Origin: a virus
Length of the DNA stretch: 30,654 nt
Direction: 5' to 3' (one strand)
IMG/VR virus record: IMGVR_UViG_3300021127_000026
Location: 1-30,654 of that record
The translations under genes and the position numbers were made by a program. Positions 8,602 through 18,531 of this stretch are shown here, piece after piece; the first letter of the stretch is position 1, and every line of letters begins with the position of its first letter. A model generated the notes under the pieces. The model was given only the letters and a program-made list of their open reading frames with translations. It made no database searches and was not told the origin of the DNA.

Positions 8602-9115
8602 CGATTTGTTCAGATGAAGTCGTTAATTTCACCTCGCAGCATTACCTGCAGCTATAACTCTCGTTATAGACCAGACTATATCTTCTACCTATTAATATAT
8701 TCATTAATATACCAATAGGCAGCTTCCCATTTCTTCCCACTTGGGCTTTACACCGTGGTTAGCGGTTAGTCGTTGAACGTTCTCCATGTATTCTATAGAA
8801 TATTTAGGAGCTTCGCTGCTGATTTTCTCTACCTAATAGTTTTCAAACATTGGTATTACTTTTCAATAATACAGTAGTCTATTAGTCTAACAAGATGTTC
8901 CAGCAATTAAAGAAGAATCTATCCCAGTATTACTACTGAGTAGGACACTGATACTTAAACTATTTTATACTTAAAATGCCAATCTGAATTAATGGGTATT
9001 CCATTTAGATTCCTAATAATAGCTTTTCGGTTTATTCGAGTAACACCTTCAGCCATTTATAAGTATTACGATAAAAAAGTATTCAGAAAAATAAGTACAA
9101 CTAGAATAAGCTAGA
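8602..9115 (-). ncRNA. Group I intron 1 in the RNAP beta' gene
   Basis: A 514-nt group I intron between the last Asp codon of DFDGD (9116) and exon 2 (8601), with terminal G at 8602. Landmarks shared with intron 2 are TTAATTGCTGGAA (near 8905), GCAGCGAAGCTCC (near 8818) and GGAGAACGTTCAACGA. P7 is GACTA (8771-8767) with TAGTC (8678-8674) in the classical AAGATATAGTC setting. P8 is a long hairpin (CTGCCTATT... to ...AATAGGTAG, 8722-8685) and a CTATAAC-GAGA-GTTATAG hairpin follows. AGTTGT at 9102-9097 can pair with exon GUGAU plus the first intron U to form P1 with a U-G at the splice site. It carries only a short endonuclease remnant. Confidence 0.9.
8955..9056 (-). pseudogene. Remnant of intron endonuclease DNA-binding tail
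   Basis: A 33-codon reading frame inside intron 1: MAEGVTRINRKAIIRNLNG followed by IPINSDWHFKYKIV. The pattern of a small helix-turn-helix followed by NLNG...S...FKY is typical of the NUMOD-type C-terminal units of HNH and GIY-YIG homing endonucleases. No nuclease domain precedes it, and a stop codon lies directly before its ATG, so it looks like the leftover of an endonuclease gene lost by deletion. Confidence 0.6.
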
Positions 9116-10573
9116 ATCACCATCGAAATCTGCTTGTAATCCTTCGGGTTTAGAACTGTGTACCGATACTGAATCTATAAAAGGTTGTCCTTTAATAGGC
9201 ATGTTTATAGCCTTAGATTCATTTTCTACAGGACACCAATTATCATCCAATCTTTGCAGAATTTCTGTTTTTACTGTTGTTTGCAGGTAAACCATACTGC
9301 AGTAAATACTGCCTGTACCTACAATGGGATATCTTGTTATATAGGTAGCTACTTCTTTACTTTGTAGATAAACGGAAATATAAAACATTTCAGTCCAAGT
9401 AATAGGTGCTACATTCTTTCTATCTAAACGTTTAGGTAAATCAGTAATGTCATAAAAGACCCTAAAGTATTTATCATCCCTATAAAGCAATGCTGCATAA
9501 TGACCATCTATTATAATAGGCTTATGCCTTGCATCTAATTTAGCATAACCAGTTAATAGTTTTTCAATACCTTTTTCACTGCCCCAATTATCTTTAACAA
9601 AAGTAGAAGGTGTAATCATTCTTTCTTCTAATGTCTTGCTATCGACTACCCAGATATCATTAGGTAAGTTATTGACTATTCTATTCATTGGACCTGCTTT
9701 AATTCCATAGATAGATAGCTCAGTAGTACCCTTTAAATACTGGTGTAAACCACAGGTTGTATCATTAACAGTAACTGCATCTATATCGCCTAATTTCTTA
9801 GGAGCAGGATCAATTGCAGTGATTACATTTCGTGTTCCGCCATGAATACTGCGGCTTGCCCATTTGGATAAGAAGAATCCTCTTTTACCCTCAAGGATAG
9901 ATTCTATGTAATCATAGATGTTATTAAATCCTAATTGGAGAGACCATCTAACAGTATCTAAGATGGGATCATTTTTAGCGGTAGAGAAAGTAGAAATAGT
10001 ATTAGCAGATCGCATGACTTTTCTATAAAGCGCGTTAATGTCATCTTCAACAGTTCTTTTATTTTCATCTATTTCAATGTCTCTAAGACCTGCTGGAATA
10101 ACGACTAAATACCGATACATACATTTTTCATGAGACTTATCTAGAAACTTAATTCTTAAATCTCTAATCGGTGAATTATTTTCAGCATGTAAGATATCAT
10201 GAAAGTGTTCCATAAAGAAGGCATAACCTGTTCTGCCATCTATGATATTAGATTTTACAAAGTCTTTTAGATTATTATCCCAAGTAGCATAAGCTGCTCC
10301 AGACATAATAAGTTTATATAAACCTTTTAATCTAGTGAGTTCTAAAAAGACTTTAGGATGCATGACTTCAGTACGCATGTCTATATAAGACAGTCTTCTT
10401 TGTCTAGTAGGTGATCCAAGATCACCAAAGATAATAGATGAATATAAACCTTGTGGATTAAATGATCCATCAATGGTATAAATATCCATTGACTGAGTAG
10501 GCAGTAAGCCTGCTAATCGACTCTTATCAGGAGAGAGTAGATATAAATTAAATGGTAATCGCTTGAGTGCCAT
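9116..10573 (-). CDS. Virion RNA polymerase beta' N-terminal subunit, exon 1
   Basis: The first 486 residues of the beta' N-terminal subunit. Near residue 240, SRSIHGGTRNVI matches the bacterial GKRVDYSGRSVI. The exon ends at the catalytic loop QADFDGD (D482, D484, D486), whose three Asp residues hold the catalytic Mg2+ in all multisubunit RNA polymerases. Unspliced reading ends four codons later (SSLF-stop, 9101). ATG 10573 has AAAGGA. It is the first gene of the leftward operon, back to back with the rightward virion gene at 10615, 41 bases away. The phiKZ counterpart is gp180, near gp178 and the virion muralytic gp181, an order seen again here. Likely enters the cell with the DNA as part of the virion polymerase. 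Confidence 0.92.
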
Positions 10574-10614
10574 AGTGTTTCCTTTTATAAATTTAAATAG
10601 AGCTAGGTGGTATC

Positions 10615-13600
10615 ATGGCTAAGAATAAAGAATTTGATTTAGAAAAAATGGGTGAAATGGATGACGATAAATTACTCAATGCATTAGAGGCTGCCTTTGG
10701 TGATGACGATGATTTATTTGATACAGAAATTAAAGATAATAGAAAACCGACTACAGTTATTAAAGATACCATAGTCGATGCTTTCTCTGGTACGGATAAT
10801 ATCTTAAAGGTAACTAAGTCTCTTATTAAAAGAGCATTGCCAGATAGCTATGGTGATACCATGGATACACTTGAGAATGTATCCAGGGATGTTAAAGATA
10901 CTTATGACGATACTGTTTATAAGTTAGAGCCTGCTATTAATAATGTTAAATTAGGCATTAAAGGTGCTCTTCCTACTATAGAAAAGATACTGCCTGCGGG
11001 AATGGCTAGAAAGATTAAAAAGTTTGCAGAAACTGCAAATGAACAACCTTATTCTGACTATAGTAAAAAGGATTATCAGGGTGAAGAAATTAGTAATACG
11101 ATTCAAACTATCTTTGGTGCTGAAGTAGCAGAAAGAGAAGTTAGGGAACGTAAGGCTAATATACATAGGAATATTGACAGGACTATAAATAAAAAACAGT
11201 TTAAAGTCAGTGCTACTCTGCAAACCCATATGGCTAACAATATAGGTCGTATTGTTAGTTATCAAGATGAAGTATTAGATAAGTACTATAGAAAATCTTT
11301 AGATCTTCAATACCGTTCATACTTTGCTTTAAGATCATTATTAGATCTAAAGAAAGATGAAGTAGTTTCTAATAAGATTCGATTTGATAATATCATTAAA
11401 AATACTGGTTTACCAGATATTGTAAAAAGTAGATTAAATGAAGATTTTAAAACAGAGTTAAGAAATAGATTAATTGGTAGAGTACATGATGATTTAGCTA
11501 CTCGATTAAGAAACTTACCAACTAGAACGCGTGATAGATTAAAAGAAACTATTCGTGGGATAGTAGAAGGTTTTTCAGGTGCTGCAGAAAGTAGTGTTTC
11601 ATTAAATGAACAATTCTCTGGCTTGCCATTAGGTGAAATGGCTAAGATGGAGGGTGGGGATTTTGCCAGACATCATCTAGGTGCACAAATTGGTAAAAAG
11701 TTTAGAGATACTATACCTAAATATTTAAATAAAGTAAATCCAAACATTTGGGGATCTATTGAAAACTTTGGTAATACTCTAAAAAGATACCATTCTGAAT
11801 GGCCAGGTTATTTAAATAGAAAGTTTGGTGAAGGTAAAGGAATACTAGGTCAAATAGGTACTCTAACAGGTACTGAGTTTGGCGATACAAACACTATTAA
11901 TAATAGCTTAGTAGCTGATGCTACTACTGCTACACCTTGGGATACATTATCTAGAAGAACTCTAGTAGAAATTATTCCAGGTTATTTGTCAAGAACTTTA
12001 AATGAAATATCTGGCATACATGCTTTATTAGCCGGTAAAGAAACGCCCAATGAAGTAGTTTATAGCCATGAGTTTGAAGACTTTGTTACTAAAAAGAAAG
12101 CATTAAAACAAATAAGAAAAAGATTTAGAGGCACAATAGGCAGTGGATTGAAAGATAAGATTAATGCTATTATTGATATAGTAGATCCAGATGGCACTAA
12201 ATTATCTGAAAGTGAAAGAGTAGAATTAGGTGGTATCATTGTAAAGGAATTAAGAAAAGGTAATAACTTTGATCCTAGAGATTTTGCTGATCCTTATAAT
12301 TTAGACACACCTAAAGCAGAAAAATATGCTCAGTTATTTAGGGATACTTTTAATATAACTGAAGAGATGGTAGAAGAAGATGGCTTTTTAACATCTAAAC
12401 TACAAGTAGGTGGTGCGGGGGAAGCTAATCTTAAACATAAAAATGCTGCTTTACTATATGGTGAGGCTAGAGGTAGTTTAGGGAACTACAATGCTTTATT
12501 AAATGAATATTTTAAAACAGGCAATAAATCATTACTGCGTGAGTTAGGTATTTTAAAAGAAGAAACTGGAACACTCCATGTTAATAATGACTATAAAAAT
12601 AGAGATATTAGAGAATGGTTAAAATTAGGTAATAAAGGTAATTATACTGCTGAGGCAAAAGCCTATTATGAAGGTACTGATACTACCATGGGTCCACCAA
12701 AGCCATCACAAACATTTGCAGGATTCCAATTAGGTGGATTAGGTGAAAAAATAGATAAAATAACGCATGAAGAAACTTTAAGTAAGTTATACAAATTAAC
12801 AGAAACTAATGATGATAAGAAATTAGCATTATTAGAATCTATTAATGATAGATTACTAAATTTTGGTTATTTTACCCCACCCCATGAGTCATCTGAAAAT
12901 ATTAATGCTTCCCACGGTTCAGTAACTGTACGAACTAGTAGAAGAAAAAATAATCAAAGAACAACCATTCCTGTTAATCAGCCTACACCTGCACCAGCTA
13001 CACCATTTTCTATTTATGAAATGATGCAAATGGTAAAAGATTATGGTGGTAAAATGTCATTGCATGATGCTACTGGTTTAATGAATAAGATAGCAAATGC
13101 CGGTGGTTATTTAAATACCTCTAGTACAACTATTCGCAATTTATTAAAAAGAGTTACTAAATCCACTGCTAAAGAAATGAAAAAGGCAGATGCATTTAAT
13201 GCCACTGGTCATCCTGCTATGGGAAAAACATGGGCTACTCCGGTACAACATCAATTTAATTATGACTTTACTACAGGCACTAAAGAGTCTACTAGTAAAG
13301 GTAATGATAGAGAAATGCCTAAGGTTTATAAAATTCCTAATGGGAAATATCTATACCTTCATGATAAATTAACGGGTGAGTGGAAAGTTAGGGATTCTGA
13401 AACCGATGAACCTTGGATGGATATCGAAAAGCCTGATGCAGAGCTAGTTAAAAAGTTTGTTCCCGCAGACAAAGAAAAACCTAAATCCTCTAGTACCAAG
13501 GCTAAAGGTGGTACTAAAGAAGAAAATGTAAAAAAACTTCGTAAAGGATTAGCAGGTTTATTTATAGGTACAGGTAGATTAGTAAGAAAAGGAGTTAGAG

Positions 13601-16236
13601 GTTATTTTAAAGCTTTAATGCCTGCTAAAAAATATATCAATAAAAAAATTGATAATGCAGCAATTAAAGTATTTAAAAAGGTATTAGATCCAACAGGCAT
13701 GTTTACCAGTATGTTTTCTTCTATATCGGCTACAATAGGTGAAATAATTGAAAGAAGAGATGATCGAATAGATTTTACACTGCACTCTATTTTAGATTAT
13801 TTAAAACAAGCTATACCTGGAAAAGATTCTGAAGAAAAAGAAGCTATGCGTGAAGGTGGCTGGAAAAGTATACAAGAACATCGCAAGCAAAAGATGGAAG
13901 AAAATAAGAAAAAGAAAGCTGAAGAAAAAGCAGAATCAGATTCTAAATGGAAAGGTGCTCCAAAAAACGATACTGTTGGTAAAGTAGGCGGTTTTATGGA
14001 TAACATCCTTAGTAAAGGATTAGACTTTATTAGTAGTTTAGGAATACCAGAATTACTAGGTGGTGTAGGCGCATTTCTTGGTGCTACTAATATAGGTAGA
14101 ACTGTAGTGGGTGCTACAGAAGCTTTAGGTGGTTTAGTTGCAATGGCTACAGAAGGTGCTATTGCAGCAATGGCTACGTTAGCTATGCCTGAAGTAGCTA
14201 TGATAGCGGGTACAGTAGCTGCTGTGGGTGCAACAGCTTATGCGGCCTATAAAGGATATGAAGCATTAAATAGAAGGCGATCTTTAGATAGATTAGAGAA
14301 AATACGCTTTATGCAATATGGTATTCCATTAGATAATGGAAGAGCTATTGGTAAAGTTAGATTCTTAGAAGAAACTATTGATGACGTTTATACCTTTGGA
14401 TCAAATGGAGCCGCTAAATTAAAGTTAAAGCTACAAGAAATTTGGGAAAAATATTATTCAGATTTTGATTGGAGAGCTGAAGATGAACGTGGGGCTAAAG
14501 CTTTTATGGATTGGTATATTAGACGATTTGTACCAGTTTATGTTAAGCATAGAACTGTAGCTAGTATCTTAAAAATTACTTTAGATGAATTAGATTCAAC
14601 ACTTAAAGATGAAGATCTATCTGCTTATGTTAAAGCTATTCAGTTTGGACCTAAAGATAAAGAAGGTAAATTAGATCCTTATAACATTACTATTTCTCCT
14701 TTTAGATATTATTCTTTGGAAAATAGACTCGAAACATTAAGTCTCTATTGCCAGCAGTTAATTATTGAGGGCGATAAAGCTAATGAGGGAAAAGATGATG
14801 CCTCTAAAAATAACTTAGATCCAAAAGAATTATCTAAAGCAGTTACTAGTACACCTGGTAAAAGAAAAGAAAACGAAGATAAAAAAGTAGCTGATGAAAA
14901 CTTAAAGAAGGTTAATGCGGTTAATGAATCCGAACAAAAAGAAGCTAAGAAAGAGCAAGAGAAATCTACTCTAGAAAAGATATCAGATTTTGTTAAAGAT
15001 AAATTTGGTGTTGATGTTCCTGCGGCGGCTAATAATGTTAAAAACTTTGTTGGTAGAGTGGGTGAAGATTTAGCTGTGGGCGCTAAAAAGTTACCAGGTG
15101 CAATTGGTGGATTTGTTAATACCAAGATAGTACAGCCTGTTAAAAATTCATTAGCTGGATTAATATCTGGACATGAATCGGGTGGTAATTATGATATTGC
15201 TAATCGTGGTAATATTAATGGTCATAACTTAGGTATATCAACTGCTAAAGTAAGTACCATGACTATTGGCGATATCTTAGCCGCTAATAAGAAATCGGCT
15301 AGTGACCCATCTAGAATTTTGGCTGCTGGTAAATATCAGTTAATTACACCTACATTAGCTGATGCTGCTAAACAATTAAATTTACCAATGACCACTGTAT
15401 TTGACAAAAAGACTCAAGAGTATATTTTTGCTAAATACTTATTAGGCATTAAAGGAAATACTAAGCTCCTTAATGCTTATATAAAAGGTAGCGATGTAGA
15501 TAAAATGAAGATGATGAAAAATCTAGCCAGAGAATGGACTAGTATTGCTGATCCTTATACGGGTAAAACAGCTGGCGGTGCTGGCAATAAAGCATTTGTT
15601 ACCGCAGATCAAGCATTAGCAACTATTGATAAAGCTAGGGCTATGTATGCTTCATTTAAAGAAATGGGTTTATCAGATGATGAAGCTTTCCAGCAAGCAG
15701 TAGCATCTGATGGAACTAATGTTCCCTTAACTAATTTGGCAGGCTCTGCAGCTAAACCTGATGCTGGTAATGGTGAAATGGTTCAAGCTACTCCTCCAAA
15801 AATAGCTGCACCAACACTAGCCAATGGCGCTAATAATTCTGTGGCTAGTAATGTTATTCCACCACCCGCTGCTGCTCCTAATGTAGATAAATCTAAGACG
15901 TTAGAAGCTGCATCGGCAGACAATGCCAAATCTACTAATACGGTGGCCGTTAATAATTCTAGTCCTGCACCTTCCGCTGGTCCTAGAGCTAATAACTATC
16001 CAGATCTTACACATGTTAGTAAAGCTATTAATAGTACATCTGCCGATGCCAATAAACAGCGTGATGCTCAAATAGCAGAACAGCAAAAAACTAATATGTT
16101 GTTAGCTCAACTCACTGATAGTTTAACAGCTAGTTTAAATGATAAGAATATACCCACTACATTGATGAAACCGTCAGAAAGTCCTGTAGTAAAACAAAAA
16201 GTAAATCCTGTTATTAATTTAGCAAGAAATATTTAA
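10615..16236 (+). CDS. Giant virion protein with lysozyme-like muralytic domain (1873 aa)
   Basis: A very large, mostly helical and charged protein. Residues about 1145-1216 form a long Gly/Ala-rich hydrophobic stretch able to interact with membranes (GAFLGATNIGRTVVGATEAL and on). Residues about 1512-1680 form a lysozyme/transglycosylase-like domain: ISGHESGGNY with probable catalytic E1521, AAGKYQLITPTL, and a following helical part ending near MYASFKEMG. The C-terminus is Ala/Pro/Asn-rich with a coiled-coil-like segment. This is the architecture of the phiKZ gp181-type virion peptidoglycan hydrolase, which opens a local hole in the cell wall during DNA entry. AGGTGG precedes ATG 10615. It is divergent from the RNAP operon and followed by a palindrome at 16244. 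Confidence 0.85.
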   Translation: MAKNKEFDLEKMGEMDDDKLLNALEAAFGDDDDLFDTEIKDNRKPTTVIKDTIVDAFSGTDNILKVTKSLIKRALPDSYGDTMDTLENVSRDVKDTYDDTVYKLEPAINNVKLGIKGALPTIEKILPAGMARKIKKFAETANEQPYSDYSKKDYQGEEISNTIQTIFGAEVAEREVRERKANIHRNIDRTINKKQFKVSATLQTHMANNIGRIVSYQDEVLDKYYRKSLDLQYRSYFALRSLLDLKKDEVVSNKIRFDNIIKNTGLPDIVKSRLNEDFKTELRNRLIGRVHDDLATRLRNLPTRTRDRLKETIRGIVEGFSGAAESSVSLNEQFSGLPLGEMAKMEGGDFARHHLGAQIGKKFRDTIPKYLNKVNPNIWGSIENFGNTLKRYHSEWPGYLNRKFGEGKGILGQIGTLTGTEFGDTNTINNSLVADATTATPWDTLSRRTLVEIIPGYLSRTLNEISGIHALLAGKETPNEVVYSHEFEDFVTKKKALKQIRKRFRGTIGSGLKDKINAIIDIVDPDGTKLSESERVELGGIIVKELRKGNNFDPRDFADPYNLDTPKAEKYAQLFRDTFNITEEMVEEDGFLTSKLQVGGAGEANLKHKNAALLYGEARGSLGNYNALLNEYFKTGNKSLLRELGILKEETGTLHVNNDYKNRDIREWLKLGNKGNYTAEAKAYYEGTDTTMGPPKPSQTFAGFQLGGLGEKIDKITHEETLSKLYKLTETNDDKKLALLESINDRLLNFGYFTPPHESSENINASHGSVTVRTSRRKNNQRTTIPVNQPTPAPATPFSIYEMMQMVKDYGGKMSLHDATGLMNKIANAGGYLNTSSTTIRNLLKRVTKSTAKEMKKADAFNATGHPAMGKTWATPVQHQFNYDFTTGTKESTSKGNDREMPKVYKIPNGKYLYLHDKLTGEWKVRDSETDEPWMDIEKPDAELVKKFVPADKEKPKSSSTKAKGGTKEENVKKLRKGLAGLFIGTGRLVRKGVRGYFKALMPAKKYINKKIDNAAIKVFKKVLDPTGMFTSMFSSISATIGEIIERRDDRIDFTLHSILDYLKQAIPGKDSEEKEAMREGGWKSIQEHRKQKMEENKKKKAEEKAESDSKWKGAPKNDTVGKVGGFMDNILSKGLDFISSLGIPELLGGVGAFLGATNIGRTVVGATEALGGLVAMATEGAIAAMATLAMPEVAMIAGTVAAVGATAYAAYKGYEALNRRRSLDRLEKIRFMQYGIPLDNGRAIGKVRFLEETIDDVYTFGSNGAAKLKLKLQEIWEKYYSDFDWRAEDERGAKAFMDWYIRRFVPVYVKHRTVASILKITLDELDSTLKDEDLSAYVKAIQFGPKDKEGKLDPYNITISPFRYYSLENRLETLSLYCQQLIIEGDKANEGKDDASKNNLDPKELSKAVTSTPGKRKENEDKKVADENLKKVNAVNESEQKEAKKEQEKSTLEKISDFVKDKFGVDVPAAANNVKNFVGRVGEDLAVGAKKLPGAIGGFVNTKIVQPVKNSLAGLISGHESGGNYDIANRGNINGHNLGISTAKVSTMTIGDILAANKKSASDPSRILAAGKYQLITPTLADAAKQLNLPMTTVFDKKTQEYIFAKYLLGIKGNTKLLNAYIKGSDVDKMKMMKNLAREWTSIADPYTGKTAGGAGNKAFVTADQALATIDKARAMYASFKEMGLSDDEAFQQAVASDGTNVPLTNLAGSAAKPDAGNGEMVQATPPKIAAPTLANGANNSVASNVIPPPAAAPNVDKSKTLEAASADNAKSTNTVAVNNSSPAPSAGPRANNYPDLTHVSKAINSTSADANKQRDAQIAEQQKTNMLLAQLTDSLTASLNDKNIPTTLMKPSESPVVKQKVNPVINLARNI

Positions 16237-16243
16237 TAATTAA

Positions 16244-16277
16244 TATAGGGTTAATTGGATATCCAATTAACCCTATA
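16244..16277. terminator. Perfect 34-base palindrome between virion genes
   Basis: Arms 16244-16260 and 16261-16277 are exact reverse complements with no spacer (TATAGGGTTAATTGGAT and its complement). It lies between the stop at 16236 and the AAGGAG of the next gene. There is no clean T-run after it, so it may be a partial terminator, an RNA-processing site or a stabilising 3' end rather than a full stop. Confidence 0.6.
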
Positions 16278-16294
16278 CTTTAAAGGAGTTTTTA

Positions 16295-18481
16295 ATGACA
16301 ATGAATACTAATACCGCTTTACTTAATGAATTAACAAATAATTCATGGGTAAGACAAGCTTTATTTTTACCCATTAGAGGGGATGGTTCTGGAAACCCTG
16401 GTGGATTATTTGTAAATGCTCGAGCTAAAAAAATACAAATAGCAGGAACCTATAGTTTAGAATCTTTAAATTTTGAAGATACGTCATTGGGTGGAAATAG
16501 ATCTATTAATCCTAAATATCAATTTACCAGTTATGCAGATCAAAATTTACCTTCTCTTTTATATAATACCACTTCTAATGGTAAACCCAATAGAAATCAA
16601 TCTATGGGTATGGGAAGGTATTATGCTGAGGCCATTAATAGTAATGCCCAAAGAATAACCCTACAATATGGTGTACCAGCCTTTAACTCAGTCTCCAACT
16701 ACATGAATACCTTTTATGATTCTAATATTGCAAAAACTGCAACAACAGGTGAAGTAGGTATTGGATGGATGAGTACCGTAATAGAATGGGCTGCTAGAAT
16801 TACCGTATACTACATGGTACCAGTATTAGCCCTATCTTCTTTTATAGTAGGTACGGCTGGTGCAGTGATTAATAATATTAATAAAAGGCCAACAAGTAAA
16901 TTTTATTACATGACACCTACCATGCCATTATACTGGAGTAGCGTGCAGACCATTGCCAATGCATTGGCAGTTAATATGAAACTAGTTCAGGGTTTATCTA
17001 ACGATGTTTTAACTCAGCCTGTGGGTCAAGAACAAACAGGAATTAATTGGGAAAAGTTAGGATTTACCACCAGTGAAGGGGCTACCGGAACTAATAATGC
17101 ACTAGCCTCTACTTATGAAAAATATTTACCAGATATTCTATTGCCCAATGGATCTGGAATAGATTTTAAACAAGTGGCTACTAGATATCAAAGACTTGCC
17201 GATGCCCATACCAGAATATTAACTGATATCAGAAATAGAGCGACTGATGATGATCATGCTTTTGCTTTAATTCAAGAATATATTTCAGGAAATAAAAGTG
17301 AATTAAAAGTAGAAACAGGTATGGGATTAAATGACCTATTAAAGGCCTACGCCACTGTGTCTGAAAATGCATCAAAGAGTTTAATGGATCAATTAGTATA
17401 TCCTGATCCGCCTTCACAATCAGATGGCGTGGATAATAAATCGCCTGATAATTTAAGTTCAGCTGCTCGGGCAGCAGCCACTGCATCGGTGGCCAATACC
17501 TTTGGTGGAGTAGGCTCTATATGGACTGGGATTGCAGAACATTTTCTTGCTAAAAAAGATTTTCTATTAGCTGAGCTGCGAGATGGTTCTTCTTTTATTC
17601 AGTATAGTGTGGAATTTGATCAACATGTTAGTGAATCATTTACTAATAGTGCTAGAGTATCAGATATTGCTAGTACAATGAATTCTTTTAGTAAGTCAAA
17701 TAGAGATAAACTATTTAATATAGCTAACGGGCATTTCGTTGATGGTCCTATAGGCGATGTATTAGATGCGGTCGTTAGTGCCGGCAGCGCAGTTCTTACA
17801 GGAGTGGCTAAAGCAACAGGCTTTAGTGGTCTTGCAGCATTAGGTGGTAGAGGCTTTGCTGACATACCAGAATTTTGGGATGAATCTTATACCAACTTAC
17901 CTAGTGCCAACTATGAGATTCAATTAAGAACACCTTATGGTAATCCAGCTGCTATTTATACTGATCTTCTACTGCCATTAGCAACCTTAATCGCAGGTGC
18001 TGCACCTAGAGCTACAGGTAGAAATTCATGGACGGGTCCTTATCTTTGCAAGTTATGGCAAAAGGGTAGGGTGCAGTATAGTCTAGGTATGATTACTCAA
18101 ATGAATATCCAAAGAGGTACTGGAAATGTGGGATGGAACATACATGGTCAGCCTTTGGGCATTGATATAAGTTGTACTATTACAAATTTATCTAAGATGC
18201 TGTATATGCCTATTAGTGCAGATATTACAGTATCTGATATATTAGGTACCTCAATTTTTGATGAAGATAATAATTTTACAGACTATATGGCTACATTAGC
18301 CGCATTAGGTTATGTAGATCAATACTATGCTTTAAGTAGATGGAAGTTAAAATTAGCTAATATACAATCTAATTTTGATTCTTTTGGCAGCATAGATAAC
18401 TTTTTATTCTTCCAATTAGACCCAACCTCAAATGCGGGTAGTTTATTATCATTAGCTGCTAGACATAATCTTGGTTTATAA
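16295..18481 (+). CDS. Virion structural protein, phiKZ-like (728 aa)
   Basis: A 728-aa Asn/Ser/Gly-rich protein directly downstream of the gp181-like gene and probably co-transcribed with it. Residues about 163-192 contain a hydrophobic segment (ITVYYMVPVLALSSFIVG) and a second Gly/Ala-rich hydrophobic stretch lies near 485-515. The rest looks like beta-rich structural protein, with an Asn-rich N-terminus. I recognise the general style of phiKZ-like virion proteins but cannot name the component. AAGGAG precedes ATG 16295. A convergent terminator follows at 18496. Confidence 0.7.
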   Translation: MTMNTNTALLNELTNNSWVRQALFLPIRGDGSGNPGGLFVNARAKKIQIAGTYSLESLNFEDTSLGGNRSINPKYQFTSYADQNLPSLLYNTTSNGKPNRNQSMGMGRYYAEAINSNAQRITLQYGVPAFNSVSNYMNTFYDSNIAKTATTGEVGIGWMSTVIEWAARITVYYMVPVLALSSFIVGTAGAVINNINKRPTSKFYYMTPTMPLYWSSVQTIANALAVNMKLVQGLSNDVLTQPVGQEQTGINWEKLGFTTSEGATGTNNALASTYEKYLPDILLPNGSGIDFKQVATRYQRLADAHTRILTDIRNRATDDDHAFALIQEYISGNKSELKVETGMGLNDLLKAYATVSENASKSLMDQLVYPDPPSQSDGVDNKSPDNLSSAARAAATASVANTFGGVGSIWTGIAEHFLAKKDFLLAELRDGSSFIQYSVEFDQHVSESFTNSARVSDIASTMNSFSKSNRDKLFNIANGHFVDGPIGDVLDAVVSAGSAVLTGVAKATGFSGLAALGGRGFADIPEFWDESYTNLPSANYEIQLRTPYGNPAAIYTDLLLPLATLIAGAAPRATGRNSWTGPYLCKLWQKGRVQYSLGMITQMNIQRGTGNVGWNIHGQPLGIDISCTITNLSKMLYMPISADITVSDILGTSIFDEDNNFTDYMATLAALGYVDQYYALSRWKLKLANIQSNFDSFGSIDNFLFFQLDPTSNAGSLLSLAARHNLGL

Positions 18482-18495
18482 AAAAAAACATATTG

Positions 18496-18527
18496 GAGTA
18501 TAGGATAGCCTAGGCTATCCTATACTC
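18496..18527. terminator. Bidirectional palindromic terminator
   Basis: A perfect 32-base palindrome (arms 18496-18511 and 18512-18527) sits exactly between two convergent genes that end at 18481 and 18532. An A-run lies on its left and TATTTT on its right, so either transcript would form a hairpin followed by U-rich RNA. Its centre GATAGCCTAGGCTATC recurs in the terminator at 21282. Confidence 0.85.
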
Positions 18528-18531
18528 TATT

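Noticed and set aside
9101-9115. Beta' gene ending as a truncated protein just after DFDGD (SSLF-stop)
   Set aside because: The missing residues are found in frame at 8601-8437 after a group I intron core, so the stop is in the intron and the gene is not broken.
8602-9115. Intein, group II intron or programmed frameshift as the reason for the interrupted polymerase genes
   Set aside because: The frame is closed by stop codons, there is no intein or reverse transcriptase sequence, and the P7/P8 helices and terminal G are those of group I introns.
10951-11265. Antisense frame of 104 codons inside the giant virion protein, and similar frames at 14745-15125, 17229-17486 and 17620-17865
   Set aside because: They lie fully within strongly supported genes, have no ribosome binding site and no family resemblance.
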